Shown here one piece after another: positions 36,522 through 46,200 of a stretch of 64,000 bases of DNA. The notes under the pieces are model-generated. The model had not been told where the DNA came from and did no database searches. It saw only the letters and a program-made list of their open reading frames with translations. How positions within the stretch are numbered: the first letter of the stretch is position 1; every line of letters starts with the position of its first letter. The translations under genes were made by a program, and so were the position numbers. Origin of the DNA: Pseudomonadota bacterium (GTDB lineage: Bacteria > Myxococcota_A > Polyangia > Polyangiales > Polyangiaceae); assembly GCA_023428245.1 (NCBI GenBank), contig JAEYYX010000121.1, positions 1 to 64,000 of the forward strand, given 5' to 3'.

Positions 36522-37717
36522 GGCGTTGTCTCAACGAAGGGGAGCTCTTCCCCTCGCGGTAGCGGAGACCTCTGCACCTTCATCTCCACGTCGACGATCG
36601 CGATCTGTCCCTCTTGCACCTCGATCAAGCGCTCTTCCGGGGGCGCGTTCGGATGCTCGAGACGGACCAAATGTTGGCCGGGCGAAACCGTCAGCAGCGC
36701 TGCAAAAGGGGTCGTATCCTCGTAGTTTCCATCGACGAACACCCGCGCCCAAGGGCGCGCCACGACGCGAATACGCGCCTTCTGAGAGTCGGAAGCCTCG
36801 ACGGGCACACGACTGAGCCGAATGTTATCTGAGGGACGCGAGCGCAGTACGAGCCCGACCGCAAAGACGAGGCACGCAGCTAAGAGCACACCGATCGCCC
36901 CAAAGAACACGCGCCGAGACCGGTGCCGCGGAGCGGCGATTTCTCGCGCTTGGCCCCGCTCGATCCGCTCGAGTTCCTCCTTCACGGCGAGCATGGACTC
37001 GGGACGGTCAGCCGGGATCGGCTCGAGGCAGCGTCGCACCAAGTCGACGAGGCCGCTTGGTAAGAGGAACCGCGTCCCCACCTCGCGTGCGGAAAGCGGT
37101 GGCGCGATCGCTCCTCCGCTCAGAGGATTTCCTGTGAGGATGTGATGAGCGAGAGCGCCGAACAAGTAGACGTCCGAGAGCGCAGAGAACAGGCCGCCTC
37201 GGCTCACCTCCGGGCACAAGAGCGCGGCCCCCGTCGCGAGATCGCCCGAGACGATGGCGCGTGAGCTGTCGACGATGAATCGAAAGCCTCGGATCTTTAC
37301 AGAACCATCCACGACGCTGACGCGCTCTGCTTCGAGCCCACCGTGCAAGACTCCTTGCTCATGGGCATAGTTCAGCGCCGAGGCGAGCTGGCGAAGAAGG
37401 CTCAAGAGCTCCCCGGGATGTTCGGCGGCGTATCGGGCGACATCATTGCCGCTCGTGAGCTCCATCACGACGGCGATCTCCGTCGAGCTCTCGAAGAATG
37501 AGTAAACCTGAGCGATGTTCGGGTGCTTGAGGCGCGCGTGGGCCCGCGACTCATCAATGAGAGCGCGCGCCCGCGGCGACGAGGGAAGGAGACCTTCCTC
37601 GAGACGGACGAGAGCTACCCGCCGACCCAAGGGCTTCTGGATCGCCTCCCAGACGGTGCGACCGTCTCCTCGATGAAGCTCGCGGGCGAGCTCGAGCTCG
37701 AGCTGCTCTGGATTCAT
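36518..37717 (-). CDS. transmembrane pseudokinase with C-terminal PEGA domain
   Basis: 399 residues. The fold of a Hanks kinase is recognisable over residues 1-255 (HPNIAQVYSFFES, VVMELTSGNDV, LASALNYAHEQGVLHGGL, SDVYLFGALAHHILTGNPL), but every catalytic motif is lost. The VAIK lysine position reads VALV, HRD is HGG (125-127), the metal-binding Asn position is Arg, and DFG reads GFR (144-146). A single transmembrane helix (about 270-291) follows, then a PEGA-like domain (about 315-378, with VVARPWARVFVDGNYEDTTP). The kinase-like domain would be cytosolic and the PEGA domain extracytoplasmic. It is 65 bp downstream of the FHA gene on the same strand, probably one operon. Confidence 0.85.
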   Translation of the reverse strand: MNPEQLELELARELHRGDGRTVWEAIQKPLGRRVALVRLEEGLLPSSPRARALIDESRAHARLKHPNIAQVYSFFESSTEIAVVMELTSGNDVARYAAEHPGELLSLLRQLASALNYAHEQGVLHGGLEAERVSVVDGSVKIRGFRFIVDSSRAIVSGDLATGAALLCPEVSRGGLFSALSDVYLFGALAHHILTGNPLSGGAIAPPLSAREVGTRFLLPSGLVDLVRRCLEPIPADRPESMLAVKEELERIERGQAREIAAPRHRSRRVFFGAIGVLLAACLVFAVGLVLRSRPSDNIRLSRVPVEASDSQKARIRVVARPWARVFVDGNYEDTTPFAALLTVSPGQHLVRLEHPNAPPEERLIEVQEGQIAIVDVEMKVQRSPLPRGEELPFVETTP

Positions 37718-37782
37718 GAAGCGCGCCCCATATCACGGACCGTCGTCGCCCCTACCATAGGATCCTCTTGAGCCATTCTGCT

Positions 37783-38433
37783 CTAGTTTCGGGTCATGAG
37801 CTGGTAGAGCGCGACGCCCGCAATACTCGTTAGTCCCAGGGCGCACAGCGAAATGACCCAGTCGAACGGGCGCGGATCCCGGAGCACGACATCCCGCGAG
37901 AGGAGCTCCGCCCGCGCCCTTTGGGCAAGCTCCGCGTCGAAAGCAGGGCGCACAATCCGTTCTTCGGGTGCTTCGAGAAGAGCGTCGACAGATTGTCGGA
38001 GCTCTGCCTCCGACATCGAGAGCGACAACGACTCCATCGCGGCACGCACCGCGCGCTCGGGGATCAGAGCGCGGTCCGGCAGGAGCTCTACCTCCCGCTC
38101 TTCGAAAAAAGGAGGCCTGGTGCGCAGCTCGATGACTACATGGCCGAGGTGAATTCGGTCGCGGTCCGAAATGACGCGAGGGGCGCTCGGCCCGAGCAGG
38201 ACCGGCTCGTCGGAGCCTGCCGCGAGGACCAAGGTTCCGTTTTGGCTCCCTTCGTCGGTCATGACGTAGACTTGTCCACGCTTGCGGAGCGTCAGGTGCC
38301 TCAAGCTGACGGTCGGTTCCGCCAGGCGAACAGCACAATCCGGGTGGCGCCCAATTTCTAGGACACGACCGGTGAGCACCACAGCGAGCGGCGGCTGCAC
38401 GGGAGGCGTCAGGAACACGAGGGCTACGGACAC
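37783..38433 (-). CDS. tail-anchored FHA-domain protein
   Basis: 216 residues from GTG 38433. The frame continues upstream, but this start sits just before the FHA fold and leaves space for the divergent promoter. The FHA domain spans about residues 10-100: EIGRHPDCAVRL, the S..H motif in VSLRHLTLRK, and DEGSQNGTLV, so the phosphothreonine pocket residues look intact. A helical region of about 75 residues follows, and one C-terminal hydrophobic segment (WVISLCALGLTSIAGVALY) anchors the protein, leaving FHA in the cytosol. The pairing with the transmembrane pseudokinase suggests a phospho-reading membrane complex. Confidence 0.85.
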   Translation of the reverse strand: MSVALVFLTPPVQPPLAVVLTGRVLEIGRHPDCAVRLAEPTVSLRHLTLRKRGQVYVMTDEGSQNGTLVLAAGSDEPVLLGPSAPRVISDRDRIHLGHVVIELRTRPPFFEEREVELLPDRALIPERAVRAAMESLSLSMSEAELRQSVDALLEAPEERIVRPAFDAELAQRARAELLSRDVVLRDPRPFDWVISLCALGLTSIAGVALYQLMTRN

Positions 38434-38558
38434 GCCCCTGCTCTTAACAGAGAGAAAGGAACTTGGCCCAAGTTCCGCAGATTTCGTAGCGGAAAAGAGT
38501 TCACTCTCCCGGCATCCCCCGGGAACGGCCTCTCCACTCGTCAAGGACACGACTTCCC

Positions 38559-40310
38559 ATGAATGCAGCCGAAGATCGCAGGAATCCAAAGGTACAGCGC
38601 GTCGAGCTCACCACCCTGGTCGACATCTGCGAATCGGGTTCGAAACTCCCTCCGTTTCAAGGGGAGTGCTCGAACGTGAGCGGGCGCGGCATGCACCTGC
38701 GCACAAGCCATCTGCCGGAGATCGGCCAACCTTTGGTCTGTCGATTCGAGCACGAAGGGCACGAGATCCTTGTCGAGGGACGCGTCGCTTGGCGCTCCGA
38801 AGGAACGGACGGCGGGGAGTTTGGTGTGCAGTTTACGGCCGTCGACGCGGGGAGCGCCGAGGTGCTGCGACGCCTGAGGAATGCGCCATCTCGCAGTGTC
38901 CCGTCTCTTCTTCGCAAGCCCGAAGTACATCTCGCGGACGACGCCGACGATCCGGAAGACGACGACAGGGCAGCGCCGCCGCTCGCCGTGGGTGAGCGAG
39001 TCAAACTGCACATCGAGGGACTATCCGCTCCGATGAAGGCGAGCGTGCAGGAATCGTTTGCTCACAAGGTTCGCGTCGGTTCGAACCTCGAATTTCTGAA
39101 GATGGGGCGGGTCGTCGAAATCGAGGAACTTGAGGACGGCGAACGCCGAGGCGCGCGGGTCGACTCGATCAACGTAGTCGTAAATCCCACCACCTCTGTC
39201 CCGGAGCTCGTGGTGATGCTCCGCTATGTCGCCGACGGAGACGCCGCCTCGCCTGCTCCCGGCTACACCCAAGATCTCGAGAGTGACGGCCCGGAAGAAG
39301 ACGACGACGAATCTGGCGATGCTCCGTGGCACCCAGCGGCGGTCGCCTTCGAAAGCCGCCTCACCCATGCCCTCGGTTCAGCCTCCGAGTCCCTCAAGCG
39401 AGCGGGCTCAGTCCTCTCGCACGCCAGCGCAACGGCGCTCCGCGCTGCGCAGGGCACCGTGAGCAGACTGCGTGAAGAGCGCGCGGAGAGGCCTGAAAAA
39501 CCTCGCGCCCATAAGCCGGCTCCGCCCCGGCGCACCGCTGAACGGGTGCGGCCGAGCAACGTGAGCGGCATCGGCGCACGCAGGAGCCGACAGCCGGTAG
39601 CGCCGAACTCGGAGGCACCGAGCTCCTCTGCGAAATCCCGGTCCTTCACGCCCAAGAGTTCCCTCGCGCTCGTGCTCTCGGCGGCGGCAGCCGCCTCGCT
39701 CTTCCTTCTCTGGCCCAAGAGCAACGACGTTCCCCCCGCCGCCAAGGTAGCAGCGGCTCCCGTAGCTGCGCCTGCCGTCGCGACTCCCGCGCCCGCTCCC
39801 TCTGGGCCAGAAACCGCAGTTCAGCCCTCCCCGAAGGTTTCCCCCGAGGGCATCGTCGCCGAGGTCCCTCTGTTTGGATCTCGCGCGATCACCACGACAG
39901 AGCCCGCGCGCCCCGCACCAAAAGATGAGGCGCTCGCCGAGAAGCGAGCAGCCGCGGAGGCGGTACCCGATGAAGTGTTCGCCAAAGAAGATCCAGCGAA
40001 ACCCGTGACCTTTGGGCGCGGTAAGCTGAACCTTCCGACGGTCCATCGAATTCGCCTCGACGGTCCCGGCTCGGAGCTCGTCGGCTCGGCCGAAGGCAAA
40101 GGATTCTCCGTCGTGGTCCCCGGACGGAAAGCCATGGAAACGGGCCGCGCCATCGAAAAGCGCGACCGCCGGATCTTGCATGTCAAATCAAGTAATACGG
40201 CCGAAGGAGCGCGAATCTTCTTCGAGTTCCGCGGACCGGTGCCCCCCTACAAAGTGCGCCTCAAAAATGACTTCGTAGAATTCTTGATCAGCGCGCCGGA
40301 AGGGACCTAA
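38559..40310 (+). CDS. PilZ - transmembrane - AMIN-like fusion protein
   Basis: 583 residues. N-terminal PilZ domain (about 10-105): it keeps the NVSGRG motif ((D/N)xSxxG), but the Arg motif is irregular (RRNPKVQR). Residues about 140-225 form a second domain of unknown type (GERVKLHIEGLSAPM, RVVEIEELEDGERRGARVDS). A disordered, charged, Pro-rich stretch leads to one transmembrane segment (about 368-386). An Ala/Pro linker and a C-terminal domain (about 480-580) of AMIN-like character follow (VHRIRLDGPGSELVG, RILHVKSSN, PPYKVRLKNDFVEFLI). It would link cytosolic c-di-GMP to a periplasmic wall or secretin-associated module. Divergent from the FHA gene. Confidence 0.75.
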   Translation: MNAAEDRRNPKVQRVELTTLVDICESGSKLPPFQGECSNVSGRGMHLRTSHLPEIGQPLVCRFEHEGHEILVEGRVAWRSEGTDGGEFGVQFTAVDAGSAEVLRRLRNAPSRSVPSLLRKPEVHLADDADDPEDDDRAAPPLAVGERVKLHIEGLSAPMKASVQESFAHKVRVGSNLEFLKMGRVVEIEELEDGERRGARVDSINVVVNPTTSVPELVVMLRYVADGDAASPAPGYTQDLESDGPEEDDDESGDAPWHPAAVAFESRLTHALGSASESLKRAGSVLSHASATALRAAQGTVSRLREERAERPEKPRAHKPAPPRRTAERVRPSNVSGIGARRSRQPVAPNSEAPSSSAKSRSFTPKSSLALVLSAAAAASLFLLWPKSNDVPPAAKVAAAPVAAPAVATPAPAPSGPETAVQPSPKVSPEGIVAEVPLFGSRAITTTEPARPAPKDEALAEKRAAAEAVPDEVFAKEDPAKPVTFGRGKLNLPTVHRIRLDGPGSELVGSAEGKGFSVVVPGRKAMETGRAIEKRDRRILHVKSSNTAEGARIFFEFRGPVPPYKVRLKNDFVEFLISAPEGT

Positions 40311-41374
40311 GAAGCCGCCGGGCGCAGCCCGGCGCCCTTGCGCGTCACGGTGACGAGCCGCGTGCGCGGCGACATCGCAAGGTGGCCTCGATCGTCGCGC
40401 CCTGCCTCGAGCGAGAAAGAGCCGGCGTAGGCGATCATCGCCGCGTTGTCGGTGGCAGCGCGGCGACTCGGCAGCACGAGTTCATAGTCGGGTGCCGGGA
40501 AGAACTCTGCTGCTCGACGCCGAAGCTCACTGTTCGCCGCCACACCACCGGCGAGCACAACGCGAGAGATCCCGCGCGACTCGGCGGCCGCCCGGGTTTT
40601 TTTCAAGAGCGACTCGACCACGCGCCGCTGAAACGCAGCGCATAGATCGCGCAGCGTCTGATCATTTTGGGGCCGGCCGTTTTCGGTCACCCAGCGCATC
40701 ACGTTGGTCTTTAGACCGGAAAAGCTCAGGTCGAGCTGAGTCTTGTCGGCCATCGGAACGGCCAGGAAAATCCGATCGGGATCGCCTTCCTTCGCTAAGC
40801 CATCGATGACCGGACCCCCCGGATAGCCAAGGCCGAGCAGCTTCGCGACCTTGTCGTAAGCCTCGCCCGCCGCGTCATCGCGTGTCCCGCCCAGCTGATG
40901 CATCTGTTCCGGCTCAGGGCCGAGCACCTCGTACACGCCCGTGTGTCCACCGCTCGCGAGCAATCCGATGAAAGGAAACGCGAGCGGGGGCGGTGGCGCC
41001 TCTGTCGGGAACGAAAGGAACCCTGCGAGCAAATGACCGGCGAGATGGTCCACGCCCACGAGCGGACGATCGAGCGCAAAGGCGAGCGAGCTTCCGAAGT
41101 TCATGCCCATGAGCAGCGCGCCGGAGAGCCCCGGCTGGCATGTCACCGCGAAGGCATCGATGTCACGCAGAGCTACCTTCGCTTGGGACAGTGCGCCTTC
41201 CACGACCGGGCGCAGGTGAACGAGGTGATCGCGCGCCGCCAGCTCCGGAACGACACCGCCGTACTCCGCGTGCACCGCGATCTGACTGTGTACGACATCG
41301 GAGAGAACCTGATTTCCCCGAACGACCGCCGCTGCAGTCTCGTCACAGGATGATTCAATACCCAGGACCAGCAC
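40307..41374 (-). CDS. tsaD: tRNA N6-threonylcarbamoyladenosine transferase TsaD
   Basis: 355 residues starting MLVLGIESSCDETAAAVV, the family's N-terminal signature. The ASKHA fold is clear. The metal-binding histidine motif is VDHLAGHLLAG, with LLASGGHTGVYEV and LAGGVAANSELRRR further on. Together with TsaB, TsaE and TsaC it makes t6A37 in ANN-decoding tRNAs; those partners are not in the window. Cytosolic and generally essential. Its stop overlaps that of the convergent PilZ-AMIN gene by four bases. It is divergent from pepA across 188 bp. Confidence 0.97.
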   Translation of the reverse strand: MLVLGIESSCDETAAAVVRGNQVLSDVVHSQIAVHAEYGGVVPELAARDHLVHLRPVVEGALSQAKVALRDIDAFAVTCQPGLSGALLMGMNFGSSLAFALDRPLVGVDHLAGHLLAGFLSFPTEAPPPPLAFPFIGLLASGGHTGVYEVLGPEPEQMHQLGGTRDDAAGEAYDKVAKLLGLGYPGGPVIDGLAKEGDPDRIFLAVPMADKTQLDLSFSGLKTNVMRWVTENGRPQNDQTLRDLCAAFQRRVVESLLKKTRAAAESRGISRVVLAGGVAANSELRRRAAEFFPAPDYELVLPSRRAATDNAAMIAYAGSFSLEAGRDDRGHLAMSPRTRLVTVTRKGAGLRPAAS

Positions 41375-41562
41375 CGGGCGCTGTCTAGCGCGGGCCGACC
41401 CCTCGTGCCCAGACGGCGCGTCAGAAGACCGTTTTTCGGGCTCCCGCCTTCCAATCGCAGGGTAACCTCTGGAGCCCCGGGCCGAGACTTTTTTGAGTTC
41501 CTAGGCAGCTGCGCAAAAACCCAGCTACTATAAGCTGCTTCTCTCTTCCCCGTTTTCGCAAA

Positions 41563-43221
41563 ATGCCGCCCAAGATCGCGCTCATCCAGCCCTCCACGAA
41601 ATCCGTCGCCGCCGACCTCATCATCGTGCCGGTCCAGCCGAAAGGAAAAGGGGGCCCTCTCGCGTTCCCCCGAGCCCTCGGGGAGCTCGACGCGACCTTC
41701 GACGGTGAACTTCTCAAATACCTCGAGAAGCAACGCTTCACCGGCGAACGAAATAATACTCTGCTCGTTCCGAGCCTAGGTCGCTCTGTATACTCGTCCG
41801 TGCTCGTCACCGGCCTCGGCGGAGAAGCTGAACTCACGAGCGCCCAGATCGCGGAGAGCATCGCGATCGCCGTCCGGCAGGCGCTCTCGATTCGGCCCGA
41901 GCACGTGCTCGTCGACGCTCGCGCTCTCGCAGACCTCGATACAGAGAGTGGCGTATATGGCGCTGGTGCGCTCGGCGCGGTGGCCCTCGGAGCGCGTCTC
42001 GGCTCCTACCAATTCACCAAGTACTACGGCGAGAAGCAGAAGAAGAACGTCACGCTGGAGCGCGTCAGCGTCCTCGGACCGAAATCGGCAAATGCCGATT
42101 TCGAACGCGGTCTATCGATCGCTGAAGGCGTCTGTTTGGCGCGGGATTTGGTCAACGAACCGCCCAACGAACTCTATCCGGAAACCTTCGCCGAGCGCGC
42201 CCGCCAGATCGCAAAGTCGAAAGGTCTCAAAGCGACCATCCTCGATGAGAAGGCAATGAAGGCCGCCGGCATGAACCTCCATTTGGCCGTCGGCCGCGGC
42301 AGCCGCAAGAACCCGCGCTTCGTTCACCTCACCTACGCTCCCAAGAACCCAAAAGGCAGCGTCGCCTTCGTCGGCAAAGGCATCACTTTTGATTCAGGAG
42401 GCCTCTGCATCAAACCCATGCAGGGTATGGCCGACATGAAGAGTGACATGGCCGGCGGTGCCGCGGTCCTCGGCATGATGAGCGTGATCGCCGACCTTGC
42501 TCCATCTTTGACGGTGCATGGCATCATCGGCCTCGCTGAGAACATGCCCGATGGCGATGCCTATCGTCCGGCTGATGTGATCTTTTCCCTCTCAGGCAAG
42601 GGAGTCGAGATCATCAACACCGACGCAGAGGGACGGCTGGTCCTCGCCGACGCCCTCACCTACGCAGCCCGTTTGAACCCAGACTTCATGGTGGACGCCG
42701 CCACTCTCACCGGCGCTACGCTGATCTCGCTCGGTCCGCCCTACTCCGCATTCTTCACGGGCAGCGAAGCCCTCGCCCAGGCCATGATCGAGAGCGCGGG
42801 GCGCGCTGGCGAGAGTTTCTGGCGCATGCCGCTCATTGAAGAGCTCGCTGCCGAGCTCAAGAGTGACCTCACCGATCTCCAACACACCGGACAGCGTTAC
42901 GGCGGCGCCATCAGCGCAGCCCTGTTCCTCAGGGAGTTCACGGAAGGCCGCCCCTGGATCCACGCAGACGTGCCCGGACCAACCTTCCGCGACCGCGCGA
43001 GCGGCCTCCATCCGAAAGGCGGAACCGGACATGCCGTCCTGACCTTCCTCGAGCTCATCCACAAGCACGCCTCCCAGCCCATCGTCACTCCCAGCGAGGC
43101 GCCCTCCGAGCCCAAGAAGAGCGCACCCAAGAAGCGCGGAGCGACCTCCGCGAAGAGCGGAAAGACCAGCCCGCGCCGCGCCCGAAGCCAAGAGGCTGCG
43201 AAGGGTCGCGCACGAAGCTGA
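41563..43221 (+). CDS. pepA: leucyl aminopeptidase PepA (M17) with basic tail
   Basis: 552 residues. The M17 catalytic domain is clear: VGKGITFDSGGLCIKPM, DMKSDMAGGAAV and the NTDAEGRLVLADAL signature, providing the Lys, Asp and Glu ligands for two metal ions, plus the family's Arg. The N-terminal alpha/beta domain is about 170 residues. M17 enzymes are normally about 500 residues. Here an extra C-terminal tail of about 40 residues rich in Lys, Arg, Ser and Ala (KKSAPKKRGATSAKSGKTS...) is added and is disordered. PepA removes N-terminal residues in the cytosol, and E. coli PepA also binds DNA. The basic tail could serve nucleic-acid binding, which is only an inference. Confidence 0.95.
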   Translation: MPPKIALIQPSTKSVAADLIIVPVQPKGKGGPLAFPRALGELDATFDGELLKYLEKQRFTGERNNTLLVPSLGRSVYSSVLVTGLGGEAELTSAQIAESIAIAVRQALSIRPEHVLVDARALADLDTESGVYGAGALGAVALGARLGSYQFTKYYGEKQKKNVTLERVSVLGPKSANADFERGLSIAEGVCLARDLVNEPPNELYPETFAERARQIAKSKGLKATILDEKAMKAAGMNLHLAVGRGSRKNPRFVHLTYAPKNPKGSVAFVGKGITFDSGGLCIKPMQGMADMKSDMAGGAAVLGMMSVIADLAPSLTVHGIIGLAENMPDGDAYRPADVIFSLSGKGVEIINTDAEGRLVLADALTYAARLNPDFMVDAATLTGATLISLGPPYSAFFTGSEALAQAMIESAGRAGESFWRMPLIEELAAELKSDLTDLQHTGQRYGGAISAALFLREFTEGRPWIHADVPGPTFRDRASGLHPKGGTGHAVLTFLELIHKHASQPIVTPSEAPSEPKKSAPKKRGATSAKSGKTSPRRARSQEAAKGRARS

Positions 43222-43249
43222 GCCGCGCACAAGATTACTCGAGAGCGCA

Positions 43250-46200
43250 CTAACGGCGCCTAAGAGAGCCTGACTCAACCTGAGACTGTGCCTTGCCGCT
43301 TTCGAGCAGGCGGGCCAGCTCGGGATCGGACGGCGACTTGTCGCGGATCATTTCCGCGACCCGTTTCTGGAAAGCCCAGGAGCGCCGCTCGGAAAGAGCG
43401 CGGCGAAGCCAAGCTCGGCTCTCGGCGTCTCCCTCCTCGACAATCCGCCGCGCCGCCCGCGTCGCGAGCTCAAGCGATGGGTCGGACAGCATTTCTTGAA
43501 GGGCTTTCCGCGCGACGGGAAGCTCGGATGTCGGAAACGGAAGGGCATCGAGCGCAGCGCTGCGAAGGCTCGCCTTCGGGCTCATCGTGAGCGGTTCGAG
43601 CTCGGCTTTGAGCTCGTGGGCCAGTCTTCTCTTGAGCTCGTCAGGCCACCCAGAATACCCTTCGAATTTTCGCGAAAGGCGGCGGAGCGCGACCTCGCGG
43701 AGGGGTGTGTCGTCTATGAGGCGCGCCCGGAGGACTGTCGCGAGCTCCCCGCGTACAAGCTCGAAGCCGCCTGCTGGAATCTCCGTCTGTCTCGAGACAA
43801 GCTCGAGGGCCCAGGCCTCGAGATCCATAGAACCGTCGCAGAGAGACTCGGGCAGCCAGGGTCCAAAGGGCTCACCTAGCGCTACGCCGAGGGCTCTGTG
43901 AGCAGCTTTTTGAAGCAAGGCCTCGGAATCGACAGCGGCCCCTGCGATAGCCTTTCGCAGCTCGGCGCTGAGCATGGGAGCGCTCACACTCTCTCCAGGA
44001 GACGCACTCGATCGCTCTCGCGCCTCCGCGAGCGCTCGCCCGACGAGATGAGCGGCGCGGACAAGAGGTACTTCGTCTCTCCCATGAAACCCGCCTGTTG
44101 GCCCGAGCGCGAGGAATCGACTGGCGCGGCTGATGGCCGCGAGCGGGAGGGGAGAGCTCGAAGGGAGCGCTTCTCCGCGCGCCGCGAGGGCGAGCCAGGC
44201 GATCGTCTCCACAGCGGGCACATTGGACGAGCGGACTTGTAAGAGCGCGCGGGTTGTCCTTGGGTCGGAAGCTTTTGCGAGCCCGAGCGCGAGACTGATG
44301 CGCAGGCGCGGCGCGTAGCTCTCGCTCTCCTTCAAGACCTCGATGAGCGCCGAAAGCGCCTCTTCGTCTCCCGACGACCCAATACGCTCGATCAGAGGAC
44401 AGGTCACGTCGTGAGGCGCTCCCGAGAGCGCATAGTCGAGAAGGGAGCGCACGGACTCCGTCCCGCCCACGCGCGCTAAGATTCCAGCTGCACGAGCTCG
44501 CTCCTCGTCCGTGCCGCGCGCTAAGATCGTCAGAAGCGGCAGGCGCGCCCGCCCACGCACCACCTGCAGGTGGGCGAGCGTATTGCTTTCGGCCACAGCT
44601 TCCGGAGGAAAAAGCGACTCATAGAGCGCAAGGATGAGCGCCCGATATCCTGGGTGGTCGGGACGCGCTGCGAAGGCGCGCACAGCCTGTTCCTCGACAG
44701 CCAAGAGAATCTGCGTTGCGTCGGGACCGGCTTTTGTCCGGAGCAAGAGAAGCGCATCCGAGGCCGCTGCGAACTCTTCGGGAGACTTCGAGACGCCAAG
44801 TACGTTCAGGTAAAGCTGGGCCGCCTCACGAACTCGCCCCTCCTGGAGCAGGAGCGCAGCCTTCTTGAGGAGAACCGCCGGACGGCGAGGCTCCAGTCGA
44901 AATGCCATCTCAACGCTCTCGAGCGCTTCCCGCGCCCGACCGAGGCCCTCAAGTGCCTCGGCTCGAAGCAGAAGAGCGCTCACATCTCGCGGCGCAGCCC
45001 TGACGAGCCCCTCACTCGCCTCGAGCGCCTCGACCATCTTGCCTCGCAATAAGCTATTTTTCGCGACATCACGAAGCCTGAGCGTAGTGGCTTCGCTCTC
45101 CGGTGCGGGGGACGAGGCGAGCGCTCCTGCCCCGTCCCGCCCGCCCCCTCGCGACCGCGCCTTGCGCGCCTCGAGGCTCGGGTCGAAGGGAGATTTCCGT
45201 GCGAGCGCCGTAAGTACGCGATCAGCCTCCTCCCTCTGGCCGAGAGCCTCGAGAGCCTCGAGAAAAAGCTCCGCGCGGGCGCGGTCGGCGCGTCCGCTCT
45301 CGTATTGCTCGCGAAGCCGCTCGGTTTCGCCTTCGAGGGACTGCGCTCGACTCCAAAGGCGCACCACGTGCCGCGCCGCCTCCGCCCGCTCGTTCCCCCT
45401 GAGCTTGTCGTCGAGAGCCAGCTCGAGCCAAGCCGCGACGGCGAGAGCACGCCGCTCTGTCTCGAGGGGCCTCTCGAGAGTCATGGTCCGCGAGAGGGCC
45501 AGGGCCCGCGCGCGGAGAACCTTCGGGTCGCCCTGGGCTCGCGCCCGTGCTTGGTCGTGCGCGAGCAGACCTTCCTCGATGAGCTCGTGGTCGATGAGCA
45601 CATCGGCGTAGCGACTGAGCGCGGGACCATCGGGATTCGGACCGCGCGCCTTGAGCCAAGCTTCGCGCGCTATGGCGCGGTCGCCGGCCAGGTATCTCCG
45701 ACTGCCGAGCTCATAGAGGACTCCGCGGTCCTGTGTTTTTTGGAGCAGGGATTTCTCGAGGCGCTCGCAAGCCGGTCCATCCAAGGAACTCAAGCAAAGG
45801 TCCACGATCGACAGTTTTTCGTCAGCTCCACCCACCCTGGCGAGGGCGCGCTGAAATTCTTGTTCGAGCCGCTCGCGCTCACCGAGAGCTCCCATCAGCT
45901 CAAGGACTCGAACAGAAGCCAAAAGGTCTGAGGGACTCAGGCGCAGCACTGTCTGATGCGCTTCCCGCGCTCCGCGCAGATCTCCTGCGCGCTCGAGAAA
46001 CTCCGCAAACCCTCGGGCGAGCTCGACATCTGCAGGAGCCAGCGCCGTCGCCCGCCGATGACAGACCAGTGCCTGCGAGGAAAGTCCGTCTGCTTCGAGG
46101 GCTCGTGCGAGATAGCCAAGAGTCGGAAGATCCGATTTCTCCGCACAATAAGTTTGTGCGAGTGCCTCGAGTTGGCGCTCCGAACGAGCCCGCTCGATCT

